DNA of 64,000 bases from Halomonas litopenaei (GCF_017303055.1 NZ_JAEKJT010000001.1:310001-374000); one strand, 5' to 3'. Positions 35,319 through 44,628 are shown, counted from the stretch's first letter. Notes: generated by a model from the sequence alone, not told the origin. Numbers and translations are program-made.

Positions 35319-36746
35319 TCAGGCAGCAGGCCACACGACCGTGGTGGCCAGCAGGACCAGTAGCGCGCCCAGTCCATACAGCAGCGCGATCAAAGGCAGC
35401 ATGAAACGAATCCAGCGGGTCCAGGGAATGCCCGCGATGGTCAGGCCAGCCATCAGCCAGCCTGCTGTCGGGGTGAACGCATTGGAGATGCCGTCGCCAA
35501 ACTGGAATGCCAGCACGGCCACCTGCCGATTGACCTCGGCCAGGTCGGCCAGCGGCGTCATGATGGGCATGGTCAGGGCGGCCTGGCCGCTGCCGGAGGT
35601 AACGATGAAGTTCATCGCGCTCTGCATCGCAAACATGCCCAGGGCAGCGGCGCTGGAGGAGGTGTCGCCGATGATGGACGACAGGGCGTGGATGATGGTG
35701 TCGATGGTATCGCTTTGCTGGACGATAACGACGATGGTGAAGGCCATTCCTACCGCCAGCGCACCGTCCACCATGTCCTTGCACCCGGTGGAAAACGAGG
35801 CTGCCAGGCGGTTGGCGCCCATGCCGGCAACTCCGCCGGTAACGATGCCGAGCACCAGGAAGACCCCGGCCATTTCCTTGAGGTACCAGCCGAAGGCACT
35901 GACACCGGCGATGATGGCAATCAATGCCAGTGCAAAGGCGCCCAGGATGATCAGGTGACGAGGGGTCAAGTGGATGTGTTCGGCACTGACTTCGCTGGCC
36001 TCGGGTGGTGCCAGGCCATAGACCACGCTGCGATCCGGCGAGGCTTGAACACGGCGCGCATAGAGCATGACGTAGCCGATGCTGACGGCGACAAAGGCCA
36101 GCCAGCAGATGATGCGGTAGCCCATGCCGGAAAACAGTGGCAGTTCAGCAATGCTCTGGGCAACACCGACATTGAAGGGATTGAGGAAGGAGCCGGTGTA
36201 GCCGATGGCGGTTCCAATCAACGGGATGGCGGCGGCGACCACGGCGTCGTAGCCCACCCGGCGTGCCAGGGGCAGCAGGATGAAAATGTAGACAATGCTG
36301 CCTTCGATCATGCCGTAGGTCCCGGAGCACACGGCGAAGAAGGTCATCATCAGTGGGATGATCAGAATCTCCCGGCCCTTCAGGCGCTCCAGCAGAAAGT
36401 TGACCAGCCCCTCCACGGCACGGGATTGGCGCAAGACGCCAAAGGTGCCGCCGACAATAATCAGAAAGAAGATGATGGAGGAACCACTTTTCATGCCTTC
36501 GAAGAAGGCATTGAAGAAGTCGAAAGGACCGATGCCGTGATTGTCGATCAGCCGGTAGGTGCCTTCCACGATAACGGAACGGCCCTGAGCGTTGGTGGCG
36601 CGCTCATAGCTGCCACTGGGGATGAACCAGGTCACCACGGCGGCCAGCACCGCCAGCAGAAACAGGATGACAAAGGCGTGGGGGAGCGTCTGATTGGCAT
36701 TCATGCTCGGCCGGGCGGCCGCATTTCCCTGCGGGTCTTGGGTCAT
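35319..36746 (-). CDS. YfcC/DcuC-type transporter
   Basis: The protein has 475 residues with about 12 membrane segments. The N terminus is LPHAFVILFLLAVLAAVVTWFIP (with SGSYER), and GTYGMIEGSIVYIFILLPLARRVGYD and PFNVGVAQSIAELPLFSG are YfcC-like. Similar proteins are annotated as C4-dicarboxylate or basic amino acid/ornithine antiporters; none of that is certain. It begins the operon transporter - deacylase - dioxygenase, so it probably imports or exchanges the substrate of the two enzymes. The start at 36746 is preceded by GATATCAGCG, a weak ribosome site. Confidence 0.82.
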   Translation of the reverse strand: MTQDPQGNAAARPSMNANQTLPHAFVILFLLAVLAAVVTWFIPSGSYERATNAQGRSVIVEGTYRLIDNHGIGPFDFFNAFFEGMKSGSSIIFFLIIVGGTFGVLRQSRAVEGLVNFLLERLKGREILIIPLMMTFFAVCSGTYGMIEGSIVYIFILLPLARRVGYDAVVAAAIPLIGTAIGYTGSFLNPFNVGVAQSIAELPLFSGMGYRIICWLAFVAVSIGYVMLYARRVQASPDRSVVYGLAPPEASEVSAEHIHLTPRHLIILGAFALALIAIIAGVSAFGWYLKEMAGVFLVLGIVTGGVAGMGANRLAASFSTGCKDMVDGALAVGMAFTIVVIVQQSDTIDTIIHALSSIIGDTSSSAAALGMFAMQSAMNFIVTSGSGQAALTMPIMTPLADLAEVNRQVAVLAFQFGDGISNAFTPTAGWLMAGLTIAGIPWTRWIRFMLPLIALLYGLGALLVLLATTVVWPAA

Positions 36747-37128
36747 CGCTGATATCTCGCTGGCTAGAATGTCGGTAGACGCGGGCCCGCCTTGTTGTGT
36801 ACTGCCTTGTCGTTCTCTGTCGCTCCTTGTTTTTCCTTATCGCCCCCTGTCGCTCCTGTTAGGGCCCTAGAGTCAGTCTGTCCGAGTTAGCTCACCGAGA
36901 TGCGGTTACGATGCGGTTACATAGCAGCCAGGAAACCCCCAAGGACGCTCTGCCAAGGACGGGGCCGTGGTGTTGCTACGGGGCATCCTTCAATCAGCAT
37001 CTTCAACGAGATAGGTCGACTCATAAGCCCTGACTAAACGTGAATGGCATGAACGGCAGGCAGGGCAAGAGGGTATGGTCGGTATCATTCTTAGGGTTTA
37101 GCTCGCCGTGGCACGCTGTGTCGAGCCA
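36747..37128. other. Intergenic region with tandem 11-bp repeat
   Basis: 382 bp between the transporter start and the hutH stop. It contains the tandem repeat GATGCGGTTAC at 36899-36909 and 36910-36920, a C/T-rich stretch 36780-36860, and no gene. The repeat is a candidate operator for the transporter operon. Confidence 0.55.
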
Positions 37129-37139
37129 TCAGGCTCGAC
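37120..37139. terminator. Hairpin at the hutH stop codon
   Basis: GTCGAGCC / GGCTCGAC stem with the hutH stop codon in its ATCA loop. No T run follows, so terminator activity is uncertain. Confidence 0.35.
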
Positions 37140-38664
37140 TGGGCAGAATGGCGCCTGATATCAGCTGAGAAAGCGCACCACGATCAAGCAACTCGATGGC
37201 GACCTGTATGTCGGGGGCGAAGTACCGGTCGTGATCGTAGTGCGCCACGTGCTGGCGCAGGCTTTGTCTGGCCTGCTCCAGCAGCGGCGTCGTGGTGAGT
37301 CCATCGCGCATGTCCAACCCTTGGCAGGCGGCCAACCACTCGATGGCCAGCACGCCTCTCACGTTGGCTGCCATGTCCCCGAGTCGGCGCGCCGCGGCAG
37401 GAGCCATCGAGACATGGTCTTCCTGGTTGGCAGAGGTCGGCAGGCTGTCGACGCAATGAGGATGAGCCAGTGCCTTGTTCTCGCTGGCCAGTGCGGCGGC
37501 GGACACCTGCGCGATCATGAAGCCGGAGTTGATACCTCCGTTGTCGACCAGAAAAGGCGGCAGCCGCGACATATGAGTATCCATCATCAGTGAAATCCGG
37601 CGCTCGGACAGGGCACCGATCTCCGCCAGTGCCAGGGCCAGGTTGTCGGCGACCATGGCGACAGGTTCGGCGTGGAAGTTGCCGCCCGACAGAATGTCGC
37701 CGCTGTCGGCAAACACCAGAGGGTTGTCGCTGACGGCGTTGGCTTCGATATCGAGGATGCGGGCGGCGTGGCGCAGCTGATCCAGTACCGCCCCCATGAC
37801 CTGTGGCTGGCAGCGCAGCGAGTAGGGGTCCTGGACCCGGTCGCAATTGGCGTGGGAGTTGCCCACGGCGCTCTGATCCTCAAGCAGTTCGCGGAAGACC
37901 CGTGCCACGTCGATCTGGCCTTGCTGGCCGCGTAGCTCGTGAATACGCGCGTCGAAAGGCACCCGTGACGCCAGGCTGGCCTCGACGCTCAGCGCACCGC
38001 AGACCAGCGCACTTGCCAGCAGGTCTTCCGCCTCGAACAACCCCTTGAGCGCCAGCGCGGTAGAGACCTGGGTGCCGTTGAGCAGCGCCAGCCCCTCCTT
38101 GGGGGCCAGGGTCAGCGGGGAAAGGCCAGCAAGGTCCAGCGCGTCCCGTCCACTTAGCACCTCACCGCGATGGCGGGCCTGGCCCTCACCCAGCAGCACC
38201 AGGCTCATATGCGCCAGGGGCGCCAGGTCGCCAGAGGCGCCGATGGAGCCCTTGGCCGGAATCAGCGGTGTCACCTGGGCGTTGACCAAGGTGATCAAGG
38301 CCTCGATCACCTCCCGACGTATTCCGGAAAAGCCCCTGGCCAGGCTGTTGACCTTGAGGGTCATGATCAGCCGCACCAGAGCGTCGTCCAGCGGCTCGCC
38401 AACGCCGGTGGCATGGGACAGCACCAGCGAGCGCTGCAGGTCGTTCAGGCGGTGTCGATCGATACGGGTGTGGGCCAGCAGGCCGAAACCGGTGTTGATG
38501 CCATAGGCGGTGCGATCTTCGCGTATCACCGCATTGACCGCCTCGACCGAGGCATCGATGGCGGCCTTGGCGGTAGGCGGCAGGGCGATGGCGAGGGGGC
38601 TCTCCAGCTGGCGCCGTGCGTCCTCCAGGCGAAGTTGACCGGGGGTGATGACGAGGGTGGGCAT
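37129..38664 (-). CDS. hutH: Histidine ammonia-lyase
   Basis: The protein has 511 residues. The Ala-Ser-Gly triad that forms the MIO cofactor lies in [20 protein letters not shown] (about 138-157). Other family motifs are [14 protein letters not shown] (about 58-71), [28 protein letters not shown] (about 268-287), [20 protein letters not shown] and HSxxT-like [11 protein letters not shown] region. It converts histidine to urocanate. The ATG at 38664 has GGAG 9 nt upstream. No hutU, hutI or hutG is adjacent, so this is either a second copy or a dispersed regulon member; a HutC-type palindrome lies upstream. Confidence 0.93.
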   Translation of the reverse strand: MPTLVITPGQLRLEDARRQLESPLAIALPPTAKAAIDASVEAVNAVIREDRTAYGINTGFGLLAHTRIDRHRLNDLQRSLVLSHATGVGEPLDDALVRLIMTLKVNSLARGFSGIRREVIEALITLVNAQVTPLIPAKGSIGASGDLAPLAHMSLVLLGEGQARHRGEVLSGRDALDLAGLSPLTLAPKEGLALLNGTQVSTALALKGLFEAEDLLASALVCGALSVEASLASRVPFDARIHELRGQQGQIDVARVFRELLEDQSAVGNSHANCDRVQDPYSLRCQPQVMGAVLDQLRHAARILDIEANAVSDNPLVFADSGDILSGGNFHAEPVAMVADNLALALAEIGALSERRISLMMDTHMSRLPPFLVDNGGINSGFMIAQVSAAALASENKALAHPHCVDSLPTSANQEDHVSMAPAAARRLGDMAANVRGVLAIEWLAACQGLDMRDGLTTTPLLEQARQSLRQHVAHYDHDRYFAPDIQVAIELLDRGALSQLISGAILPSRA

Positions 38665-38712
38665 GCTGATGAACTCCCTGTGAGGTGACGCGATGAGCGG
38701 GCGTTACCTCGA

Positions 38713-38734
38713 GTCTAATGTATATACATTAGAC
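38713..38734. promoter_or_regulatory. 22-bp perfect palindrome upstream of hutH (HutC-type operator)
   Basis: The arms GTCTAATGTAT and ATACATTAGAC form a perfect palindrome containing TGTATATACA, the core recalled for HutC (GntR-family histidine repressor) sites. It lies about 49 bp before the hutH start. Repression relieved by urocanate would be expected. Confidence 0.65.
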
Positions 38735-38839
38735 GCTCCATGCTTTGCGCTGGAGGTGTCTGCTCCAGCACGACATGGCCGCAGTTCTACGCTGCAACGG
38801 CAGCTGACTGGACGGCAGCCGCTTTGGCGAAAGACTTGG

Positions 38840-40237
38840 CTACAGGGTGGCCCAGGGACTGGTGTTGCCCTCGTCAAGCACCCGCCGCAACGTCGTCAGT
38901 GCCGTTGTCAGCCGTGCTCTGCTGGTGGCTGCGCCGACACACAGACGGATGGCCTGTGGTGCGGGGTCGCTGCCGCTGCAGAAGGGCTCAGGTGTCGCGA
39001 CCAGCACTCCTTCGCGTTGCAACAGCGTCTGTACTTCGCTGGCGCGACGGCCCTCTGGCAGCGGCAGCCAGAAGTTGGCGCCATAGGGCAGACTGCGCGG
39101 TTCCAGGTCGGCCAAGGTGCTCTGAGCCAGCCGCTGGCGAGCGGCCAGTTCCTGCTCCTGCCAGGCCAGCAAAGTGGTATAGCGAGGTGAGTCGATCCAG
39201 CGACAGGCGACTTCGGCCATCAGCGGTGGACACATCCAGCTCTGGGCGCGCATCAGGCTGCCGATGCGCTCGCGCAGCGTGGCTGGCATCTGCAGAGTGC
39301 CGACTCGCAGCCCGCCGGAGAGAATCTTGGAGGTGCTGAATATCTGTAGCGTGCGATGGGGGACCAGGCTGACCAGTGAAGGGCCCCGCTGCGCTGCCGG
39401 CACATATTGCACCGCATCTTCCACCACCCAGAAATCGTAGCGTTCGGCCAGCTCGGCGAGATGCTGACGTCGTTCGCTCGACATCACCGCGCTGGTGGGA
39501 TTGTTCTGATCCGGTGTGACGTAGATCAGTCGGGGCACCTGTCGCCTGCAGCGCTGCTCCAGCGCATCGGTGTCCAGACCATGCTCATCCAGCGGAATGG
39601 CCATGGGCCGCAGGTGAGCATGGCGGCTAGCGGCATTGAAGCCAGGATAGGTGAGGGCATCCGCGGCAACATGGTCGCCAGGGCGGGTTAAGGCTCTTAG
39701 ACACAGGTCAAGGCCGTGCTGTCCTCCCTGGGTGACCGCGAGCACCTCGTGCAGCGGGAAGCCTAGGGCCGCCAACCATTGGCTGAGGGCCTGGCGATGG
39801 GCCGTCGTGCCGATATCCGGCTGGTAGGCAGCCGCCATGGCAATAGCGGCGGGATCCTGGCTGACCTCCACCAAGGCGTCGCGCAGGCACTCGTCGCGCC
39901 ATGGATGGGGGGGCGCAAAGCTCAAGCTCAGGTCAATCACGTCGGACTGATCATCCGCGACGTGAACGCTGAAAGGCGGCTCGTGAGAGGCCGTATCACG
40001 GACATAGGTGCCACTTCCCACCCGTGACATCACCCAGCCCCGCTGCTGCGCCTCGGCGTAGGCGCGGGTAATGGTGCCCACGGTGACGCCCAGCGCGTCG
40101 GCCAGGGTCCGTTGCGGGGGCAGTCGATCGCCGGCGGCGAGTTGGCCTTGGTCGATGGCATCACCGATGGCCGCGGCGATCTGGCGATAGCGGGCCGATC
40201 GGGAGTCGAGCTCGAGGGAGGGGATCCAGATTGTCAT
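38840..40237 (-). CDS. MocR-type regulator (GntR HTH plus aminotransferase-like domain)
   Basis: The protein has 465 residues. A GntR winged helix covers about 10-75 (RYRQIAAAIGDAIDQGQLAA, TLADALGVTVGTITRAYAEA). A fold-type I aminotransferase domain covers about 95-455, with the PLP lysine in IFSTSKILSGGLRVG (about 304-318) and the YVTPDQNNPTS strand. MocR proteins bind PLP or an amino compound to control adjacent genes. The start codon at 40237 lies inside the palindrome at 40230-40246, so autorepression is likely. It is divergent from a LysE-type exporter, its probable target. Confidence 0.88.
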   Translation of the reverse strand: MTIWIPSLELDSRSARYRQIAAAIGDAIDQGQLAAGDRLPPQRTLADALGVTVGTITRAYAEAQQRGWVMSRVGSGTYVRDTASHEPPFSVHVADDQSDVIDLSLSFAPPHPWRDECLRDALVEVSQDPAAIAMAAAYQPDIGTTAHRQALSQWLAALGFPLHEVLAVTQGGQHGLDLCLRALTRPGDHVAADALTYPGFNAASRHAHLRPMAIPLDEHGLDTDALEQRCRRQVPRLIYVTPDQNNPTSAVMSSERRQHLAELAERYDFWVVEDAVQYVPAAQRGPSLVSLVPHRTLQIFSTSKILSGGLRVGTLQMPATLRERIGSLMRAQSWMCPPLMAEVACRWIDSPRYTTLLAWQEQELAARQRLAQSTLADLEPRSLPYGANFWLPLPEGRRASEVQTLLQREGVLVATPEPFCSGSDPAPQAIRLCVGAATSRARLTTALTTLRRVLDEGNTSPWATL

Positions 40238-40246
40238 GGTGACAAT
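40230..40246. promoter_or_regulatory. Palindrome overlapping the MocR start
   Basis: ATTGTCA-TGG-TGACAAT, perfect 7-bp arms, covers the ATG of the MocR gene. It shares ATTGT with the direct repeats CAATTGTGG at 40261-40269 and 40340-40348. Direct repeats of this kind are typical of MocR operators; the assignment is by position and pattern. Confidence 0.55.
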
Positions 40247-40344
40247 AAACCCTTTGACGCCAATTGTGGCCTGAGTATGCTTTCTTTCATGGGGGCAATT
40301 TGCCGTGATTCACACCATAATGCAAAAAATGTAGGGGTACAATT

Positions 40345-40956
40345 GTGGAAGAGACCGTTAGCCAGCTCGCCTACCTGCTACCCGCGGCGCTGTTCATGGT
40401 GTCCATGACCATCACGCCAGGTCCCAATAATGTGATGCTGACCGCCTCCGGCGCCAACTACGGCTTCCTGCGTACCCTGCCGCACCTGTTCGGTATCCTG
40501 GGCGGCTGTTTTGTGCTGTTCGCCTCGATTGCGCTCGGGCTCGGGGTGGTGTTCGAGCGCTATCCGGTGGTGCAGGGCGGGCTCAAGCTGATTGGCAGCC
40601 TGTACCTGTTGTACCTGGCCTGGAAGATCGCAACGGCCCCGCCGCCGGACCTGCGCGTGGGCGATGCCCGTCCGTTGACCTTCACGCAGGCGGCGGCATT
40701 CCAGTTTGCCAACCCCAAGGCGTGGGTCATGGGCATTGCGTTGATGGCCGGGTTTCTGCCTGACGGTGGCAACCCCTGGGTCAACGCCCTGTTGCTCGCG
40801 GGCGTGGCGGAACTGGTGGGGCTGCCTTGCATCGCTCTTTGGGCAGGGTTTGGCACCGCCATCGGCCGCCTGTTGAAGAGCGACCGATCCTGGCGGGTGT
40901 TCAATGGGGTGATGGGCGCTCTGACCGCAGCTTGTGTAGTGATGATCCTGCGCTGA
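40345..40956 (+). CDS. LysE/RhtB-family amino acid exporter
   Basis: The protein has 203 residues from a GTG at 40345 (MEETVSQLAYLLPAALF), with AGGGG upstream. The family signature TPGPNNVMLTASGANYGFLR (about 25-44) and FANPKAWVMGIALMAGFLP (about 122-140) are clear; six hydrophobic segments. It exports an amino acid or related compound. Divergent from the MocR regulator, which probably induces it in response to its substrate. The start overlaps the second CAATTGTGG repeat, so the start could be set by the regulator's binding site. Confidence 0.85.
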   Translation: MEETVSQLAYLLPAALFMVSMTITPGPNNVMLTASGANYGFLRTLPHLFGILGGCFVLFASIALGLGVVFERYPVVQGGLKLIGSLYLLYLAWKIATAPPPDLRVGDARPLTFTQAAAFQFANPKAWVMGIALMAGFLPDGGNPWVNALLLAGVAELVGLPCIALWAGFGTAIGRLLKSDRSWRVFNGVMGALTAACVVMILR

Positions 40957-41003
40957 GGGTCAGGCCGGGGAGCGTCACCTGCCCCGGCAAGATCGACAGT
41001 GCT

Positions 41004-41057
41004 GGCAAGCCAAGCGGTTCTAGCAAGCCAAGCAGTTGGAGCAAGCCAAGCAGTTGT
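41004..41057. repeat. 18-bp tandem repeat, three copies
   Basis: Unit AGCAAGCCAAGCAGTTGG (18 bp) occurs three times end to end with small changes, between the LysE gene and the MliC gene. No gene overlaps it. Confidence 0.8.
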
Positions 41058-41088
41058 AAAAAGCCCAGCCGTAGGCGAATGAAGGGGC

Positions 41089-41427
41089 TTAACCGCTGAC
41101 TTCGCAGTTGACCGGCATGCGCCTGCCAATTGTCCAGGTGGCTTCATTACCCTTGCCGCGGAACACATGCTGGCCATTTTCCGAGGCGTAGCTCATGCCC
41201 GAAGCGACAGGCTGACGCTCAAGAGGATAGCGATCGCCGTGCATCCGGACTTCCGCCGAATCGGGACTGTCGAAGACAATCGTGAACTGGCTGCCATCCT
41301 GGCAGATGTAATCGGCGGAGGGTGAAGCTGCCTCATCTGCCGGGGGCTCATTTCCTTGCTGTCCTGTGCCAGCGCAGCCGGCTACCAGCAGGGCGAGGGC
41401 AGCAGCGGGAATCCAGCAAACCTTCAT
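41089..41427 (-). CDS. mliC: MliC-type lysozyme inhibitor lipoprotein
   Basis: The protein has 112 residues. A signal peptide ends in the lipobox LVAGC (Cys at about 18). A short linker leads to a MliC/PliC domain: DYICQDGSQFTIVF (about 39-52), LERQPVASGMSYASENGQ (about 68-85), FRGKGNEATWTIG and the closing Cys of VNCEVSG. Such proteins block host c-type lysozyme from the outer membrane; in an environmental bacterium they may guard against predators or phage. AGGAG is upstream of the ATG. Confidence 0.8.
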   Translation of the reverse strand: MKVCWIPAAALALLVAGCAGTGQQGNEPPADEAASPSADYICQDGSQFTIVFDSPDSAEVRMHGDRYPLERQPVASGMSYASENGQHVFRGKGNEATWTIGRRMPVNCEVSG

Positions 41428-41587
41428 GACGTTTCTCCTTGTCGAAAGTCCTGTCGCAGAGGGTGGCGGCCATCGCTGGCCGCCTAAGCTTGGTGTGCTC
41501 GCGGAACGTTAAGTTCCGCGGCGGCGCTGTCCATGATGAGCCGTCCCGGCCGCTGGCGCCAGGGTGTGATGGCACCTGGCGGGGCCA

Positions 41588-43489
41588 TCAGGACCCTGAG
41601 TCGGAGTCTGGAGCCTCGCCGTCATCGCCGACGCTTCTCTCGTCCCTGGTGTCGGCTGACGGCTGAGCCGAGGCGCGCTGTTGCCTGGTGCGCTGGCGCT
41701 GGGCCTTGTCTTCATGGGTGTCGTCGGGCACCAGGGCGAGCAAGGTTTCGCCGGTGTCCGCATCGAAGCTCTCGTCCTTGTGCATGACCCTGACGTCGCC
41801 GTCTTCGGCATAGGCGGAGATCACCCGAGCATCCGGGTTGTCTCGGCGATAGTCGTCGAATGAGTAGCTGTCGCTAAGGCGTGTCAGGCGCACGCACCAG
41901 CCTTGGCGAATCCGTGAATTGGCCTCTTCATAGTCGAGCTCCTTGGCGAAGAAACGCCCTCCCAGCGTCTGTTCGAGCTGGTCGCCGCCGACGCCTCCGC
42001 CGGGAGCAAAGCGATAGACCCGGTGATGTCCGAACTCCGGAGCGTAGTGCATGCACAGCAGCGCGTTGTAGTCATCGTTGTCGGTCAGCGCAACCATACT
42101 GTCGAAGCGATTGAGCTCCAGCGTCAGCTCGGCTTCCTCGGTGAGCACTTCGCCGTAGTAGGTCGGGATATCGCGTCCTCTGACCTGGCGCAGGTGATTG
42201 TAGTTGCGGTCCGCGATCAGCACCGGTCTTCCCTGGGCCTGAATTGCCTCGGCCAGGGCCGCGGTAAAGGGATTGGCGCCGACGATCAGCAGCCCCTTGG
42301 TATCGGTGGACTGCAACTTGAGCCGGCGTGCCAAGGGCTGCAGCGAAAAGCCATGCAGCAGGACGGTCACGGCGACAATGGCAAACGCCAATGGCGAGAG
42401 CAGGGCGGCGTCCTCGACGCCAACATCGCTGAGGCGGGCGCCAAACAACCCGGCGATGGCTACCGCCACCACGCCTCTCGGGCCGATCCAACCCACGATC
42501 AGCTTTTCCGAGAAGGGCAGGTCGACCCGGATCAAGGCCAGGAATACCGCCACTGGCCTGACCAGCAGCAGCACGACGGCGACGAACACATACTCGCGCA
42601 TGCTCAGGGTGGCCAGGGTCCCAAGATCCACCTGGGCAGCCAGCAGGATAAACACGCCCGACACCAGCAGGACGGTGATGTTCTCCTTGAAGCGTCGAAT
42701 CTCGTCCAGGGACGACAGCGACGAATTGCCGATCACTACCCCCATCACCGTGACCGCCAGCAGCCCGCTTTCATGGAGCAGGGCATTGGGCAGCGTGTAG
42801 GTCGCCATGACCAGAAAGATCATGACCGGGACTTTCAGGAATTCGGGAATCTGTCCGGCCTTGATCGCGCGTATCAAGCCCCAGGCCGTGGCCAGTCCGA
42901 CCGCGGTGGCGACGACAATGCCCAGCAGCATATGGCCCAGAGTCACCGACAGGTCGTGGGATGAATACATCACGATGGTGATCTCGAAGGCCAGCACCGC
43001 TGCCAGAGCACCGACCGGATCGTTGAGAATGGCCTCCCAGCGCAGGATCTCACCGGGACGCCGCTTGAGACTGGCCTGGCGCAGCAGCGGGATGATGACG
43101 GTGGGGCCGGTCACGATCAGGATGCCGCCCAGCACCGATGCCGAGGCCCAGGACAGACCGCCGATGTAGTGTCCCGACAGCGTGGCCAGGCCCCAGACCA
43201 GCGGCCCGCCGAGGAACACCAGACGCTTGACGGCGAGTTCAGCTCCTCTCAGACGGGTCAGGTTGAGGGTTAGACCGCCCTCGAACAGAATCATGGCCAC
43301 GGCAACGGCGACCAGGGGTTCCAGCAGGTCGCCGAAGACGGCGTGGGGGGCGAGCACCCCACTGACCGGGCCGATGAGCACACCGCTAAGCAGCAGCAGG
43401 ACAATGGCGGGCACTTTCCAGCGCCACGCCAGCCACTGCGCACCGATACCGAGCGCCGCTATCAAGCTGAAGGCGAGAACCGGGGACAT
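41588..43489 (-). CDS. CPA-family cation/proton antiporter with C-terminal nucleotide-binding region
   Basis: The protein has 633 residues from the ATG at 43489 (MSPVLAFSLIAALGIGAQW) with AGGAAG upstream. The transmembrane part (about 1-400) shows GGILIVTGPTVIIPLLRQA (about 113-131), EAILNDPVGALAAVLAFE (about 145-162, the ND pair) and WIGPRGVVAVAIAGLFGARL (about 331-350). A TrkA-N-like region follows at about 405-510 (GLLIVGANPFTAALAEAI, VLIADRNYNHLRQV). The C terminus is acidic and low complexity. It resembles NhaP2-type K+/H+ or Na+/H+ antiporters. Single gene; a 12-bp repeat lies upstream. Confidence 0.87.
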   Translation of the reverse strand: MSPVLAFSLIAALGIGAQWLAWRWKVPAIVLLLLSGVLIGPVSGVLAPHAVFGDLLEPLVAVAVAMILFEGGLTLNLTRLRGAELAVKRLVFLGGPLVWGLATLSGHYIGGLSWASASVLGGILIVTGPTVIIPLLRQASLKRRPGEILRWEAILNDPVGALAAVLAFEITIVMYSSHDLSVTLGHMLLGIVVATAVGLATAWGLIRAIKAGQIPEFLKVPVMIFLVMATYTLPNALLHESGLLAVTVMGVVIGNSSLSSLDEIRRFKENITVLLVSGVFILLAAQVDLGTLATLSMREYVFVAVVLLLVRPVAVFLALIRVDLPFSEKLIVGWIGPRGVVAVAIAGLFGARLSDVGVEDAALLSPLAFAIVAVTVLLHGFSLQPLARRLKLQSTDTKGLLIVGANPFTAALAEAIQAQGRPVLIADRNYNHLRQVRGRDIPTYYGEVLTEEAELTLELNRFDSMVALTDNDDYNALLCMHYAPEFGHHRVYRFAPGGGVGGDQLEQTLGGRFFAKELDYEEANSRIRQGWCVRLTRLSDSYSFDDYRRDNPDARVISAYAEDGDVRVMHKDESFDADTGETLLALVPDDTHEDKAQRQRTRQQRASAQPSADTRDERSVGDDGEAPDSDSGS

Positions 43490-43505
43490 GGTGACTTCCT
43501 TGTTG

Positions 43506-43536
43506 TGAAAATTGTGGTGAAAATTGTGGTGAAAAC
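43506..43536. repeat. 12-bp tandem repeat upstream of the antiporter
   Basis: GTGAAAATTGTG occurs twice end to end and begins a third time, 17 bp before the antiporter ATG on the other strand. It lies in the promoter/leader region. Confidence 0.75.
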
Positions 43537-43638
43537 AGAGACCTTTGATCCACACGCTAGGCGGCTGCAAGGCGAATCACAAGGCGAGGTGTAAACGCTT
43601 GCCTGGGGTAGGTGAAGCCAGGTCGTCGCGACACTGGA

Positions 43639-44613
43639 TCAGCGAATGGTGCGGCGGGAGCTCGTGACTGGCGTGTCGCTGATATCGCTGGGGGGAAGCA
43701 GTCGAGGGTAGGGACGACTGGGAAAGGTAAAGCCCGAAATAGAGATGATCTTGTCTCGTGTCAGCGACAGGGTATTGGTCGGTAGCGGGGCGGCCAGGTC
43801 AAAGTCATGTCCGCCGGTAATGACGATACGACGCCTTTTGTCTCGATATCCCGACCGTACCGGAATCACACCAATGCCTCGGGAAATCACGCTCTCTTCA
43901 TCTGGCTCCGGTAGCAGGGTAGGTAGTCCGATGTAGACTTTGTCGTTCTCGAGGCTAATTAGAGCGTAGGTGACCTGTCGATACGTTAGCTGTTTCAGTA
44001 TCGCGGCCAGTGCCGCCCTGTCCTCCGGGTCATGTCGCTTGATCTTTCCGCAGCGTAGATGGGACAAGACGTCTCGTCTGGCACGGTAGATCGCGGCATT
44101 GTGGGCGAAGTCAATCTTGGCCTGTGTCTTGATGGTGATGAGCTGGTGTTCGATGGGGGCCTTATCTTCGAGCAGCAGCTCCACTTGTCGCTTTCTGGCC
44201 CGACGAAGCTTCTGGGCACCTAGCCAGTTGACCCGTTGGCAGGTGAAAGCGGTCAGCCAGGTCAGCACGATGGAGCAGAAGGACAGGGACGCCAACTGCA
44301 ACGATGCCAGGGTGGACGGATCGAGCTGTCGACCCGGGTACAGGCCCGACCCCATCAGGTTTGCCAGGTACAGAAACAGGTGGGTGTCAGGTAGAAGGGT
44401 AATGCCTGTCCAGTGCCCGATGGACGTGCCAATGGCTGGGAGCAGATAGCCAAAAAGTGCCGCAACGAAGGCAACGATCAGAATACCGAACTTGGCAGCC
44501 CGGATGTACAACAGCCAGCCATGATAGAGGCTGATGCGAATCTGCTCTCTGGGGCTTTCGGTGATGTAGATGTAGCCGCAGACCAATACGGGAAAGATCA
44601 GCAGGCCGATCAT
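43639..44613 (-). CDS. Membrane protein of unknown function
   Basis: The protein has 324 residues. Hydrophobic segments are at about 1-18 (MIGLLIFPVLVCGYIYIT), 38-62 (KFGILIVAFVAALFGYLLPA), 80-93 and 104-125 (LASLSFCSIVLTWLTAFT). A charged cytosolic-like domain follows, with a basic helix (AQKLRRARKRQVELLLEDK) and a beta-rich part from 210 (VTYALISLENDKVYIGLPTL, then RRIVITGGHDFDL). The C-terminal tail is Ser/Arg-rich. I recognise no family. The next upstream gene is a 62-residue protein 15 bp away; they may be cotranscribed. Confidence 0.65.
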   Translation of the reverse strand: MIGLLIFPVLVCGYIYITESPREQIRISLYHGWLLYIRAAKFGILIVAFVAALFGYLLPAIGTSIGHWTGITLLPDTHLFLYLANLMGSGLYPGRQLDPSTLASLQLASLSFCSIVLTWLTAFTCQRVNWLGAQKLRRARKRQVELLLEDKAPIEHQLITIKTQAKIDFAHNAAIYRARRDVLSHLRCGKIKRHDPEDRAALAAILKQLTYRQVTYALISLENDKVYIGLPTLLPEPDEESVISRGIGVIPVRSGYRDKRRRIVITGGHDFDLAAPLPTNTLSLTRDKIISISGFTFPSRPYPRLLPPSDISDTPVTSSRRTIR

Positions 44614-44628
44614 GGTCAGCGACTGGCG

